Position numbers and translations under genes: made by a program. Of a DNA stretch of 19,836 nucleotides, positions 1 to 8,300 are shown in pieces. The stretch lies in assembly GCA_014380155.1 (NCBI GenBank), contig JACMKJ010000136.1:1-19836 (forward strand). Reading direction: 5' to 3'. The notes below the pieces were generated by a model. The model had not been told where the DNA came from, did not search any database, and saw nothing but the letters and a program-made list of their open reading frames with translations. The stretch's first letter is position 1, and each line of letters opens with the position of its first letter. The stretch is from Rhizobacter sp. (GTDB lineage: Bacteria; Pseudomonadota; Gammaproteobacteria; Burkholderiales; Burkholderiaceae_C).

Positions 1-258
1 CCCGCCGTAACGGCCCCGCCGCCCGCAGCCACCGCCGTGGGCCCGATGGTCGACCCGACCGAGGCCGCCGCCGTCGCGCTGGGCTACGTATCTGACGCAA
101 AGGCCACGAAGGACCCCAAGCATGCCGTTGGCGCGGCATGCGCCAACTGCGCACTGTTCGTCGGCAAGCCCGGCGACGCCACTGGCCCCTGCCCGCTGTT
201 CCCCGGCAAGCAGGTAGCAGGGGCTGGCTGGTGCACGGCATACCAGAAGAAAGCCTGA
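1..258 (+). CDS. High-potential iron-sulfur protein (HiPIP), 5' end outside window
   Basis: Small periplasmic electron carrier holding one [4Fe-4S] cluster; in related bacteria HiPIPs pass electrons from the bc1 complex to oxidases or photosynthetic centres. The frame is open back to base 1, so the gene is cut by the window edge. The missing part should be the twin-arginine signal peptide, and the Pro/Ala-rich stretch before the GTG at 37 looks like its linker. Counting from that GTG, four cysteines lie at 35, 38, 52 and 66, giving C-x2-C-x13-C-x13-C, the HiPIP cluster spacing. An aromatic (Tyr17) and the GWC motif before the last ligand also fit. The gene ends with TGA at 256. No terminator is obvious behind it. 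The family call is firm; the physiological partner cannot be told from here. Confidence 0.9.
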   Translation, partial: PAVTAPPPAATAVGPMVDPTEAAAVALGYVSDAKATKDPKHAVGAACANCALFVGKPGDATGPCPLFPGKQVAGAGWCTAYQKKA

Positions 259-504
259 GCTCCCGACTCCCGTCAGCATGGCGTGGGGCGGCGTCGTTTC
301 CAGCTCGCTGACGGCTGGCAAGAACGGGCAGCCGGCGCCGAGCAGCCTTCCGTCTCGCTTGCAACGTGCCGCTTTTTGGATCGCGGTTTACACGGCCGGA
401 TGCCCGGTCAGGGTCGGCAGCACCGGCTCGCAGCTTTCAGATGCAGCCACTGCGGGCGCAACGCTTTGCGCCGTTGCACGCAGCTTGGTCGCCGCCAGCC
501 AACA

Positions 505-960
505 TCAGCTTTCAGCGTAGACCTGAACGGGCGGCAGCTCAGGCGCGCTCAGGCCAGAAAATGGATCGGCCCATGCGGGCAGGGCCATCAGGCGTTGGTG
601 CCACATGTGCACTGCCGGGTAGTCGACCAGGGGCAGTTGTGCAACGTCGTTGAAGGGAAGAAATGCCGCCATGCGGAAGTCGGCGTAGCTGAGCCCGCTG
701 GCCAGCAGCCAGTGGTGCCGGCGAAGCTGGGCATCGAGCACCGCGGCGCTCTCGTGGAAGATCGACAGGCCCTGGGCCAGCGCCACCTCGTCGACCGGGC
801 CGAGGCTGTAGCGCTGTTTTGTGCCGCGTTCGAAGTGCACGATGTCGCAGGCCCGCATGAAGTGATCGCGCGCCCAGCTGAGCCATCGAATCATGTCTGG
901 CAAATCAAAAAATTTCGCCGCCCCCTGGCGAGCGTTGTAGCCCCCGATAAGCGTGACCAA
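505..960 (-). pseudogene. Glutathione S-transferase remnant, C-terminal domain only
   Basis: The translation matches the all-helical C-terminal half of a GST: helix with RWLSWARDHF, then a long acidic helix, then the LSYADFRMAA motif (the conserved S/T-x-x-D N-capping box of GST helix 6) and a PAVHMWHQRLMALPAW ending. The N-terminal thioredoxin fold of about 80 residues, which binds glutathione, is absent. The only start is a TTG at 960, and the frame upstream of it reads basic low-complexity sequence to a stop at 1006, with no GST similarity. Similarity seems to begin near base 910. The remnant lies divergent to the small gene at 1012, so the deletion or recombination point is between them. 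It could be expressed as a stand-alone C-domain, but a broken gene is more likely. Confidence 0.75.
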
Positions 961-1011
961 CCGCCCCCTTCTCTGCCCTTCACCCCTAGCCCGCAGGGCG
1001 ATGCTTCACGC

Positions 1012-1338
1012 ATGAGTCACCCCCTCGAGAGCCGCCGCCTGTACATCGCCGATCTGGCGCGCCGCCAGCACGAGATGGAATCGGGCCGCGTGGCGATGAA
1101 GCCCCTGACCTACCGCGTGCTGTCCAAGTGCTTGCGCGAGGCCCTGGCCGGGCTGTCCGAGCCGGCCGCGCGCGCCGGCTTCTCCGAGCTGCCTGCGCAC
1201 CTGATGCCGCTGGTGGCCGATGTGCTCGAGACGCGCCACTTCGACCAGCACGCCTGCCTGCTCGGCCGCCGGGCAGCACACTGTCGAGAACAGGCAGAAA
1301 TCATCGTCGACCGCGTCAAGCGCTCGGCGGCTTGCTGA
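1012..1338 (+). CDS. Small hypothetical protein, 108 aa
   Basis: I do not recognise the family. The ATG at 1012 opens a frame of mixed, well-balanced composition (MSHPLESRRLYIADLARR...), whereas the opposite strand reads the Ala/His/Gln/Arg-rich sequence typical of an antisense shadow, which supports real coding on the plus strand. The protein looks soluble and mostly helical, with no signal peptide or membrane segment; two cysteines occur near the C-terminal third (in QHACLLG and AHCREQ) and one is the last residue. A weak purine stretch (AGGGCG) lies about 10 bases before the ATG. It sits 89 bp upstream of the peptidase/hydrolase gene on the same strand and could be co-transcribed with it. 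The same frame is open further upstream, but that part lies over the GST remnant and is unlikely to be translated. Confidence 0.6.
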   Translation: MSHPLESRRLYIADLARRQHEMESGRVAMKPLTYRVLSKCLREALAGLSEPAARAGFSELPAHLMPLVADVLETRHFDQHACLLGRRAAHCREQAEIIVDRVKRSAAC

Positions 1339-1427
1339 TGCCACTGCTGCTGCGCAGCCCCCAAGCTTTGCAGTCTTGACGCCGCCCCCCGGCAGCCAGA
1401 CCATGCACGCTCTGCAAGGAGGCAGCC

Positions 1428-3320
1428 ATGGTCACCCGCAAGAAGACAGCCAAGAAACCCACCCCGCTGTTCATGCGGGTCGCCCGGCCCGACCCACCCG
1501 ACTCGCGTGACCGGCCGTTCCGGCCCAACGTCGGCCGTGCGCCGGCGCCCACGCTATTCCCTGCGCTGGGTCTGCCGGTCAAGAACCAGGGCGACACCAT
1601 GGCCTGCACCGGCTTCGGCCTGTCGCTGGTGGTCGAGCACCTGTTGCGCAGCGCGCGGCGGGAGACCAGACCCGCCATCTCGCCCTTCATGTTGTATTCG
1701 ATGGCGCGGCGCTACGACGAGTTTCCGGGCTCGGTGCAAGACAAGGGCTCGAGCCTGCGCGGTGCGCTCAAGGGTTGGTTCAAGCACGGTGTCTGCCGTG
1801 AAGATTTCTTCCCCGGCCTGGAGATGCCGCCGGCCAGCAAGAAGCTCTCGGAAGATTGGTGGTTCGACGCGGTGAAACGCCCGCTCGGCGCCTACTACCG
1901 CATCGACACCCAGTCGATCACCGACATGCACGCCGCACTCAACGAGGTGGGCATCATCTACGCGAGCGCTGGCTGCCACACCGGCTGGGACGAAGGCAAC
2001 AACCTGCCGGCGATGAAACGGCGCCCGACTTCGTTCAAGGGCGTGTGGGAGATCCCGGTGCAAGGCGGCGAGGCTGACCACCCGGGCCACGCGTTTGCCA
2101 TCGTCGGCTACAACGAGCGCGGCTTTCTGATCCAGAACTCCTGGGGCCCTGAGTGGGGCTCACACGGCTACGCGATCTTTGGCTACGACGACTGGCTGCG
2201 CAACGCGATGGACTGCTGGGTGGCACAGCTCGGCGTGGTGACGCGCGACCACACTGCCATCTCGAAGTCGATCAGCCTGCGCACCGATGCCCAGGGCCGC
2301 GTGGCGCTGGCGGCCAGCGAGGTGCTGCGCAACCGTGAGATCTCGCCCTTCATCATCAACATGGGCAACAACGGTGCGCTCAGCAACTCGGGCGTGTTTC
2401 GCACCCAGCCTGACGATGTGCGCGCCTTGGTCGACGTGCACCTGGCTCAGGCGCGCAAGACCTGGGGGTTGGAGGACGAAGTGGTCGACGTGTGCATCTA
2501 CGCGCACGGGGGCCTGGTCGGTGAAACCAAGGCGGCCGATATCGCGGCGCAGTGGATACCGATGCTTTACGAGAAGAAGATCTTTCCGATCTTCCTGATG
2601 TGGGAGACCGACTTTTTCGCGACCCTGCTGCACCGCCTTGAAGACGCGGTGAAAGACATTCCGCGCAGCACCGGCTTCTCGCTCAAGAACTGGTGGAACC
2701 AGCGGCTCGAGCGCCTGATCGCTCGGCCCGGCACCATGCTGTGGGGCGAGATGAAGCAGAACGCCGACGCGATGAGCGCCTACAAGCCCGACGTGCCCGA
2801 CGACGAGCAGGCCGGTGGCGTGCTGCTGTACCGCCACTTCAAGCATGGCGTGGCCAACAAGAAGATCCGCATGCACTTTGTCGGCCACTCGGCGGGCAGC
2901 ATCGTGGCGGCTTTCATGATCGACCGGCTGGCGCAAGAGGGCATGAAGTTCGAGTCGGTGAGTTTCATGGCGCCGGCCGTGAAGCTAGCGACCTTTGACG
3001 AGCGCCTGCGCCCGCACATGCAATCAGGCGTGGTCAAGCGCTACCAGCAGTTCCACCTGACCGACCATGCCGAGCAAGACGACGGCAGCTGCGGGCCGTA
3101 TCGGCGCTCGCTGCTGTATCTGGTGAGCGAGTCTTTCGAAGGGGGCAGCACCACGCCCATCCTGGGCATGCAGAAATTCTTTGATGTTTACGCCAAGAAG
3201 CTGCCGAACACGACGGTGCATCTGGCGCCAGGGCCGGTGAGCGCGAGCACCACGCACCCCGGTTTCGACGACGACCCGGGCACACGTGCCCAGGTGGTGA
3301 AGTTCATTCTCGGGAAGTGA
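1428..3320 (+). CDS. Papain-like (C1) cysteine peptidase fused to alpha/beta hydrolase
   Basis: A 630-residue protein with two enzyme domains. The N-terminal half (about 45-275) has the papain signature: Q54 for the oxyanion hole, C60 in NQGDTMAC, H221 in PGHAFAIVGY, and N237 in QNSWGPEWG. The C-terminal half (about 310-630) begins with a DVCIYAHGG strand/oxyanion motif (H360-G362) and has a GHSAG elbow with S488 as nucleophile; D546 (LTDHAEQDD) and H610 (THPGFDDD) are my choice for the rest of the triad. There is no signal peptide; the start is Lys/Arg-rich, then Pro-rich. The ATG at 1428 is preceded by a strong AAGGAGG seven bases upstream. The last 17 bp overlap the convergent DUF2520 gene. 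Substrate is unknown; protein or peptide cleavage coupled with an ester or amide hydrolase is inferred. No toxin-secretion marker is seen next to it. Confidence 0.85.
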   Translation: MVTRKKTAKKPTPLFMRVARPDPPDSRDRPFRPNVGRAPAPTLFPALGLPVKNQGDTMACTGFGLSLVVEHLLRSARRETRPAISPFMLYSMARRYDEFPGSVQDKGSSLRGALKGWFKHGVCREDFFPGLEMPPASKKLSEDWWFDAVKRPLGAYYRIDTQSITDMHAALNEVGIIYASAGCHTGWDEGNNLPAMKRRPTSFKGVWEIPVQGGEADHPGHAFAIVGYNERGFLIQNSWGPEWGSHGYAIFGYDDWLRNAMDCWVAQLGVVTRDHTAISKSISLRTDAQGRVALAASEVLRNREISPFIINMGNNGALSNSGVFRTQPDDVRALVDVHLAQARKTWGLEDEVVDVCIYAHGGLVGETKAADIAAQWIPMLYEKKIFPIFLMWETDFFATLLHRLEDAVKDIPRSTGFSLKNWWNQRLERLIARPGTMLWGEMKQNADAMSAYKPDVPDDEQAGGVLLYRHFKHGVANKKIRMHFVGHSAGSIVAAFMIDRLAQEGMKFESVSFMAPAVKLATFDERLRPHMQSGVVKRYQQFHLTDHAEQDDGSCGPYRRSLLYLVSESFEGGSTTPILGMQKFFDVYAKKLPNTTVHLAPGPVSASTTHPGFDDDPGTRAQVVKFILGK

Positions 3321-4170
3321 CCTGAGAGAGGACCTTGCGCAGGCGCTCGGCCTGCGCTTCGCTCAAGCGCTGGGTGGCTTGAACGAGGTCCAGCTGTCGG
3401 CGTGTGAACTCGCGGTACAGCTCGGCGTGCTCTGGGCCAAGGGCAGTGAAGGCCGCCAGGTGGCGCGCGATCACGCCCGAGTCACCTCGCGAGATCGGCC
3501 CGGCGACCGCGGCCGACAGCCCCTTGCTGGCCGCGGCGTCCAGCGTGCCTCTCGCCATCGGCAGCAGCGCTTGCAGCGCCTGCGCTTCGTTGATGCCGAA
3601 GCTGCGCCACACCGTCACCACCTCATTGAGCATCGACAACAAGAAGCTCGCCGCATAGCTGGCGCTGCCGTGGTACAGCGCGCGTGCGCCGGGTGGCAGG
3701 CGCAGCGGGTGCATGCCCAGCATGTGGGCGAGTTGCTCGAGTTGCGCTTCGAGGGCGGGCGGGCCTTCGATCGCGACGCTGCTGCCGGCCAGCAGCTCGA
3801 TGGCGCGTTGGGGGTCTGAAAAAATCTGTAGCGGGTGAAAGCCGCCGATCTCGGCGCCCGCATCGGCTGCGGGCTGCAACACGCTCACTTCGGTGGCGCC
3901 GCTGCAATGCACCACCGCTTGCCCCGCGCGCCAGGGCAGCTGGGCGGCGAGGGGTGCGATGGCGTCGTCGCTGACGGTGAGGAACACCAGGTCGGCCTGC
4001 GCTGCCGTTGCAGCATCCACCGCCTGGCAGCCATGCATGCGCGCGGCCAGGTGTTGTGCGCTGCTGGCCTCGCGGCTGGCCACCTGGCCCACCACCACGC
4101 CACGCTGGCTCAGCGCCTGCGCGAGGGCGCTGCCGAGCTTTCCTGCACCGATGAACGCGATGCTGCCCAT
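3304..4170 (-). CDS. Rossmann-like and DUF2520 domain protein
   Basis: A 288-residue predicted NAD(P)-binding protein. Residues 1-105 form a Rossmann fold with the glycine loop IGAGKLGSAL (7-16), a VFLTVSDDAI segment like that of 6-phosphogluconate/pantoate-type dehydrogenases, and VVHCSGA. The DUF2520 part begins at the hallmark GFHPLQIF (110-117), then YHGSASYAASFLLSMLNE in the helical half, the position equivalent to the catalytic-helix region of beta-hydroxyacid dehydrogenases. The substrate of this family is not established. It starts 10 bp after the rdgC stop codon, so the two are almost certainly one transcript. Its 3' end overlaps the end of the peptidase/hydrolase gene on the other strand by 17 bp. 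Length and motifs look intact. Confidence 0.88.
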   Translation of the reverse strand: MGSIAFIGAGKLGSALAQALSQRGVVVGQVASREASSAQHLAARMHGCQAVDAATAAQADLVFLTVSDDAIAPLAAQLPWRAGQAVVHCSGATEVSVLQPAADAGAEIGGFHPLQIFSDPQRAIELLAGSSVAIEGPPALEAQLEQLAHMLGMHPLRLPPGARALYHGSASYAASFLLSMLNEVVTVWRSFGINEAQALQALLPMARGTLDAAASKGLSAAVAGPISRGDSGVIARHLAAFTALGPEHAELYREFTRRQLDLVQATQRLSEAQAERLRKVLSQVTSRE

Positions 4171-4180
4171 CGGTGCGGCC

Positions 4181-5104
4181 TCAGGCGGTTTGCACGGGTT
4201 TGTCGCGCGCCAACTCGCCGCCGAGCGCGTCGATCAGCTGCGGGAAGAGCTGGCTCAGCTCGCCGGTGGCGATGGCGACGTCGGTGTCGAAGCCGTTGTC
4301 GTCTTTGCCGGTCGAGCCGGCACCTTCGAGCGCCACGTCGAGCAGCTTGATCTTCTTGACCGTGCCGGCTTCGTTCAGCACGAAGGAGACGCGGCTGTTC
4401 CAGGTCATGGCCAGCGAGGTGGGCAGCTTGCCTTGGGCGATGTGCTCGCCGACCTCTTCGATGTCGAGCGTGTGGCGGGCGTAGCGCACCAGCGATTTTT
4501 CGCTGTCGGGCTGCTTCAGCTCGCACTCGCGGTCGATCGTGAAGCCGGCCGGCGCTTCGCGGCTCTTCAGCCACTCGGCCATGGCGGTGGCGGGTGACAG
4601 CTCGGTCTGCAAGAGGGTGAGCGTGATGCCGCCACCCAAGAGTTCGACCAGCATGCTCACGATGCGGTCAGAGGCTTTCACGCTGCCGGCACCGACGATC
4701 ACCAGCTTGGCGCGTGGGTCGATCCAGACCAAGGTGGTGCCGCGCTTGGGGAAGGCGCGCGGCAGCAGGCCGTGCACGATGTCTTCTTTCAGCTCCTTGG
4801 CCTTCTTGCCCTTGGGCCGGCGGCCGGTGTCGGCTTCGACCTTGTCGAGCTGCGCCTCTAGCGTGTTTTTCACCACCTGGCTGGGCACGGCCTTGCGTTC
4901 GATGCACAGCTTCAGGATGAGCTGGCCACCCACGCCTTCCATCAGCACGCCGTTCTTTTCACCACGCGGCTCGACCCAGCCGATGGACTCTTGTTGCGAT
5001 GCGCCGCATTCGACAAAACGGCCGGCGTCGAGGCGGGCCTCGATCTCGGCGCTGGTGGGCGGCTCCCAAGGGCCGATGCGATAAAGGAGAGCGTTCTTGA
5101 ACAT
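4181..5104 (-). CDS. rdgC: Recombination-associated protein RdgC
   Basis: RdgC is a nucleoid-associated, ring-forming DNA-binding protein that restrains RecA-dependent recombination, and in Neisseria affects pilin variation. The protein begins MFKNALLYRI and carries the family's FVECG...ESIGWV segment, the long charged linker with KKAKELKED, ...LVWIDP and the C-terminal RVSFVLNE region; 307 residues is the usual length. The frame could be read from a GTG at 5221, but those 39 extra residues are Pro/Arg-rich and run into the regulatory region, so the ATG at 5104 is chosen. No good Shine-Dalgarno is seen ahead of it. It heads a two-gene unit with the DUF2520 protein and is divergent from the redox operon that starts at 5326. 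Confidence 0.95.
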   Translation of the reverse strand: MFKNALLYRIGPWEPPTSAEIEARLDAGRFVECGASQQESIGWVEPRGEKNGVLMEGVGGQLILKLCIERKAVPSQVVKNTLEAQLDKVEADTGRRPKGKKAKELKEDIVHGLLPRAFPKRGTTLVWIDPRAKLVIVGAGSVKASDRIVSMLVELLGGGITLTLLQTELSPATAMAEWLKSREAPAGFTIDRECELKQPDSEKSLVRYARHTLDIEEVGEHIAQGKLPTSLAMTWNSRVSFVLNEAGTVKKIKLLDVALEGAGSTGKDDNGFDTDVAIATGELSQLFPQLIDALGGELARDKPVQTA

Positions 5105-5129
5105 GGAGGCAGGCGTGGTTGGGGGGCGG

Positions 5130-5135
5130 ATTGTA
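5130..5135 (-). promoter_or_regulatory. Possible -10 box for rdgC
   Basis: On the minus strand TACAAT lies 25 bases ahead of the rdgC ATG, which would give a leader of roughly 20 nt. The matching -35 is poor (CTTGCC-like, 15-16 bp upstream), so this is a tentative call. Confidence 0.35.
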
Positions 5136-5204
5136 GGTGTGCCCCACTCAGGCAAGGGCCTCGGCCCGAGGGTTTGCCCGCGCATTTGACCGGCAGATGC
5201 CCGG

Positions 5205-5233
5205 TTGACAAGGGGGTGCACCCCTTCTATAAA
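5205..5233 (+). promoter_or_regulatory. Near-consensus sigma70 promoter of the redox operon
   Basis: TTGACA (5205-5210) and TATAAA (5228-5233) are separated by exactly 17 bp, a perfect -35 and a five-of-six -10. Transcription should start near 5240, giving a leader of about 85 nt before the ATG at 5326. The region after the -10 (5228-5290) is strikingly AT-rich against the GC-rich surroundings. A dyad ACCGG-N7-CCGGT (5189-5205) touches the -35. A promoter this strong in this kind of genome would normally be held by a repressor, which fits the palindrome inside the spacer. Confidence 0.75.
5213..5224. promoter_or_regulatory. Perfect palindrome within promoter spacer, candidate operator
   Basis: GGGGTGCACCCC is a perfect 12-bp palindrome lying wholly between the -35 and -10 boxes. 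A protein bound here would sit on the polymerase footprint. The regulator is not identified; none of the regulators in the window can be assigned to it from sequence alone. Confidence 0.55.
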
Positions 5234-5273
5234 ATAAACATTCTCAAAAAGAAAACAATAGAATAAACGTTCT
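5231..5273. repeat. Direct repeat AATAAACnTTCT, two copies 29 bp apart
   Basis: AAAATAAACATTCT (5231-5244) and AGAATAAACGTTCT (5260-5273) match at 12 of 14 positions. The second copy is also a dyad (AGAA-N6-TTCT). A shorter related end, AAAAGTGTTCT, follows at 5274-5284. The first copy overlaps the -10 and start point and the second lies in the early leader, so they could be operator half-sites or simply AT-rich leader sequence. Confidence 0.45.
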
Positions 5274-5325
5274 AAAAGTGTTCTACAAAAGTGGTGCCGA
5301 TCCCGAGCGCCACAAGGAGACGTCG

Positions 5326-8300
5326 ATGAAGCTCACCCGCCCTACGTTCGGGGCCCTGCCGCGCCTGGCATTGGCCGCCCTGTCCTTGTCGCTTGGCGCC
5401 TTGCACGCGCCAGCACATGCTGATGGCCCCGGCCTGCCCAACCTCAGCTACAGCAGCGCCGAGGTCTTCAAACCCCTGGTCATCTTGAACAGTGACGTGG
5501 CGGGCAGCGCCCGCGGCCACGGCACGGTGCAGATGGTCAACGGCCACCTCTTCGTGCCCTTCGGCCGCGACTCAGGGGCCTCGGGCGGCGGCTTCTCGTT
5601 CTACGACGTGAGCAACCCACGCGCGCCGGTGAAGGTGTCGCAGACCGATGTGACGGCGCTTCGCGAGCCGCATGGCTTCGGGTTCAGCAACAGCTACCCG
5701 GGCAAGTATGTCGTGATGCAGGCCATCAACGGCATCCAGTTCTGGGACATCACCAACGAGCGCGCGCCCACGCTGTTGCGCTCGATGACGCTGCCCGGCA
5801 TTGCCGAGTCCGACTACGCGCTCGGCGCGTGGTGGGTGTTCTGGCAGGCACCGTATGTGTATGTGGGCGGCTCGGGCAACGGCATCTATGTGGTCGACGC
5901 CACCGACCCGCGCAACCCGACGCTCGTGACGCAGGTCAGCACGGCCGGTTGGGGTGGCTTTCGCGTGGGGCCGCTGTTTGCGGTCGGCAACCTGCTGGTC
6001 GCCGCCTCCAACAACGAAGGCCCCGGCCTCGTCACACTCGACATCAGCAACCCGCGTGCCCCCAACGTGATCGCGTCGACCACCGCGATGGCGGGCCACT
6101 ACAGCGCCATGGTCAACGGAGAGCGGGTGATCACCGCCGGGATCGACAACCGGCTGCACGTGTTCGACATCAGCAACCCGGCTGCCTTCCCGCAGCTGGT
6201 GCAGTCGCCCGACATCGGCGGGCGCGGCGGTTATGTGTCGACCCAGCGCGGCTTTGCCCACGCCGGTTTCTCCAACAAGTACGCCAAGGTGAACATCGCC
6301 ACCGGTGCCATCGTCGGCACCGGCACCTCGAACATCGCCAACCGCGACGAAGATTTCGGCACCGTCTTCGGCAACCTGGTGCTGGTGGGCAACGACCACG
6401 GCAATGGCAGCGCGATCATGCCGCACCAGACCGGGCCGATCACTGGCTCAGCGGCCGTCAACATGGTCTCGCCGAAGAACAACGCGACCAACCAGGCGCT
6501 GACCAGCCGCGTGGGCATCACGCTCACCGACCAGATCGATCTGCGCACCGTGTCGACCAGCACCTTCATCGTGCGGCCGCTCGGTGGCTCGGCCTTGGCT
6601 GGCAAGTACAGCGGGCAGTCGGGCATTCTCAATTTCTCGCCCGACGCACCCCTGCTGCCCGGCACCACCTATGAAGTGGTGGTCACGGCCGGTGGCATGA
6701 AAGACGACGTGGGCATCGGCGTGGCCGCGTTCACATCCCGCTTCACCACCGCCGGCACAGCACCTGGCGTGAGCTGCACGCTCGGCACCCGCACCCCGGC
6801 CCTGGTGGGCAGCACGGTGTCGTTCAGCCCGGCCAGCGCCAGCGGCGCCAACCTGCAGTACTCGTGGAACTTCGGTGACGGCACCAGCACCGGCTTCTCC
6901 ACCAACGCTTCGGCTGCGCGCGTTTATGCAGCACCGGCGCACTACCCGGTGGTGCTCACGGTGCGCAGCGGCACCGTCACCGGCACCTGCTCGGCCACGC
7001 AGACCGTGCACACCCAACCCACGGCCACCGCGCCGCGCTCGTCGAGCACGATCGCATTCGATGCCGGGCGCAACCGCGTGTGGGTGGTCAACTCCGACAA
7101 CGACTCGGTGACCGCCATCAACGCGGCCAACAACACCCGCCTCTTCGAGCAGGCTGTCGGCCTGAACCCACAGACGCTGGCGCAGGCGCCCGACGGCCGC
7201 ATCTGGGTCACCAACCACGGCTCGGGCAGCATCAGCGTGCTCGACCCGAGCACCGGCGCAGTGGTGCAAACCATTCAGACCGGCCTCGGCTCACGCCCCT
7301 TCGGCGTGGTGTTCAGCCCGCTCGGCACCTCAGCCTTCATCACGCTGCAAGGCTCGGGGCGTGTGCTCAAGCTGCACCCGAGCACGGGTGCCGTGCAGGG
7401 CACGCTGACCGCAGGCAGCTCGCCGCGCGGCCTGGCCATCTCGGGTGACTCGAACCGCCTGCTCGTCACCCGCTACATCTCGCCGGTCGACCGTGGTGAG
7501 GTGGTCGAGGTGAACACCAGCGCCTTCGTGGTGACGCGCACCTTCACGCTCGCCACCGACCCCGGCCCCGACACCGAAGCCAGCGGACGCGGTGTGCCCA
7601 ACTTCCTGAGCTCGGTGACCATCCAGCCCGATGGCAAGCGCGCCTGGATTCCGTCGAAGAAAGACAACACGCTGCGCGGAACCTTCCGCGACGGCAATGC
7701 GCTCACCTTCGAGAGCACGGTGCGCACCATCGTCTCGCAGATCGACCTCGACACCAACGCCGAGGTGCTGAGCGCGCGTCGTGACTTGAACGACCGCGAC
7801 ATGGCCAACGCCGTGGCCTTCAGCCCGCTCGGTGACTACGCCTTCATCTCCACCCAAGGCACCAACCAGATCGAGGTGATGGACGCCTACAACCGCCAAC
7901 TCGTCACCGGCCTCGTCAACGTGGGCCGTGCGCCGCGCGGGCTGCTGGTCACGCCGAATGGCCGGCTCTACGTGCAGAACTTCATGTCGCGCAACGTCGG
8001 TGTCTACGACGTGAGCGGCCTGCTCAATGCCACCAGCAACAACGCCACCAAGCTGGTCGACATCGCGGCCGTGAGCGGCGAGGCGCTGCCTGCCAACGTA
8101 TTCAACGGCAAGCGCATCTTCTACAACGCCGACGACCGGCGCATGAACCGCGACAAGTACATCTCGTGCGCCAGCTGCCACCAGGACGGCGGGCACGATG
8201 GCCGTGTGATGGACTTCACCGACCGTGGCGAAGGCCTGCGCAACACCGTGCCGCTCAATGGCCGGCGTGGCATGGGCCAGGGCCGTGTGCACTGGACGGC

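Noticed and set aside
283..1011. Upstream part of a long plus-strand frame (283-1338)
   Set aside because: It runs antisense over the GST remnant and reads Arg/Gln/His-rich sequence without a ribosome site; only the part from ATG 1012 looks coding.
5105..5221. N-terminal extension of RdgC from the GTG at 5221
   Set aside because: The family starts at MFKN; the extension is Pro/Arg-rich and overlaps the promoter region of the divergent operon.
5278..5325. Earlier GTG start for the di-haem propeller protein
   Set aside because: It would place 16 residues before the signal peptide, and the ribosome site AAGGAG fits the ATG at 5326.
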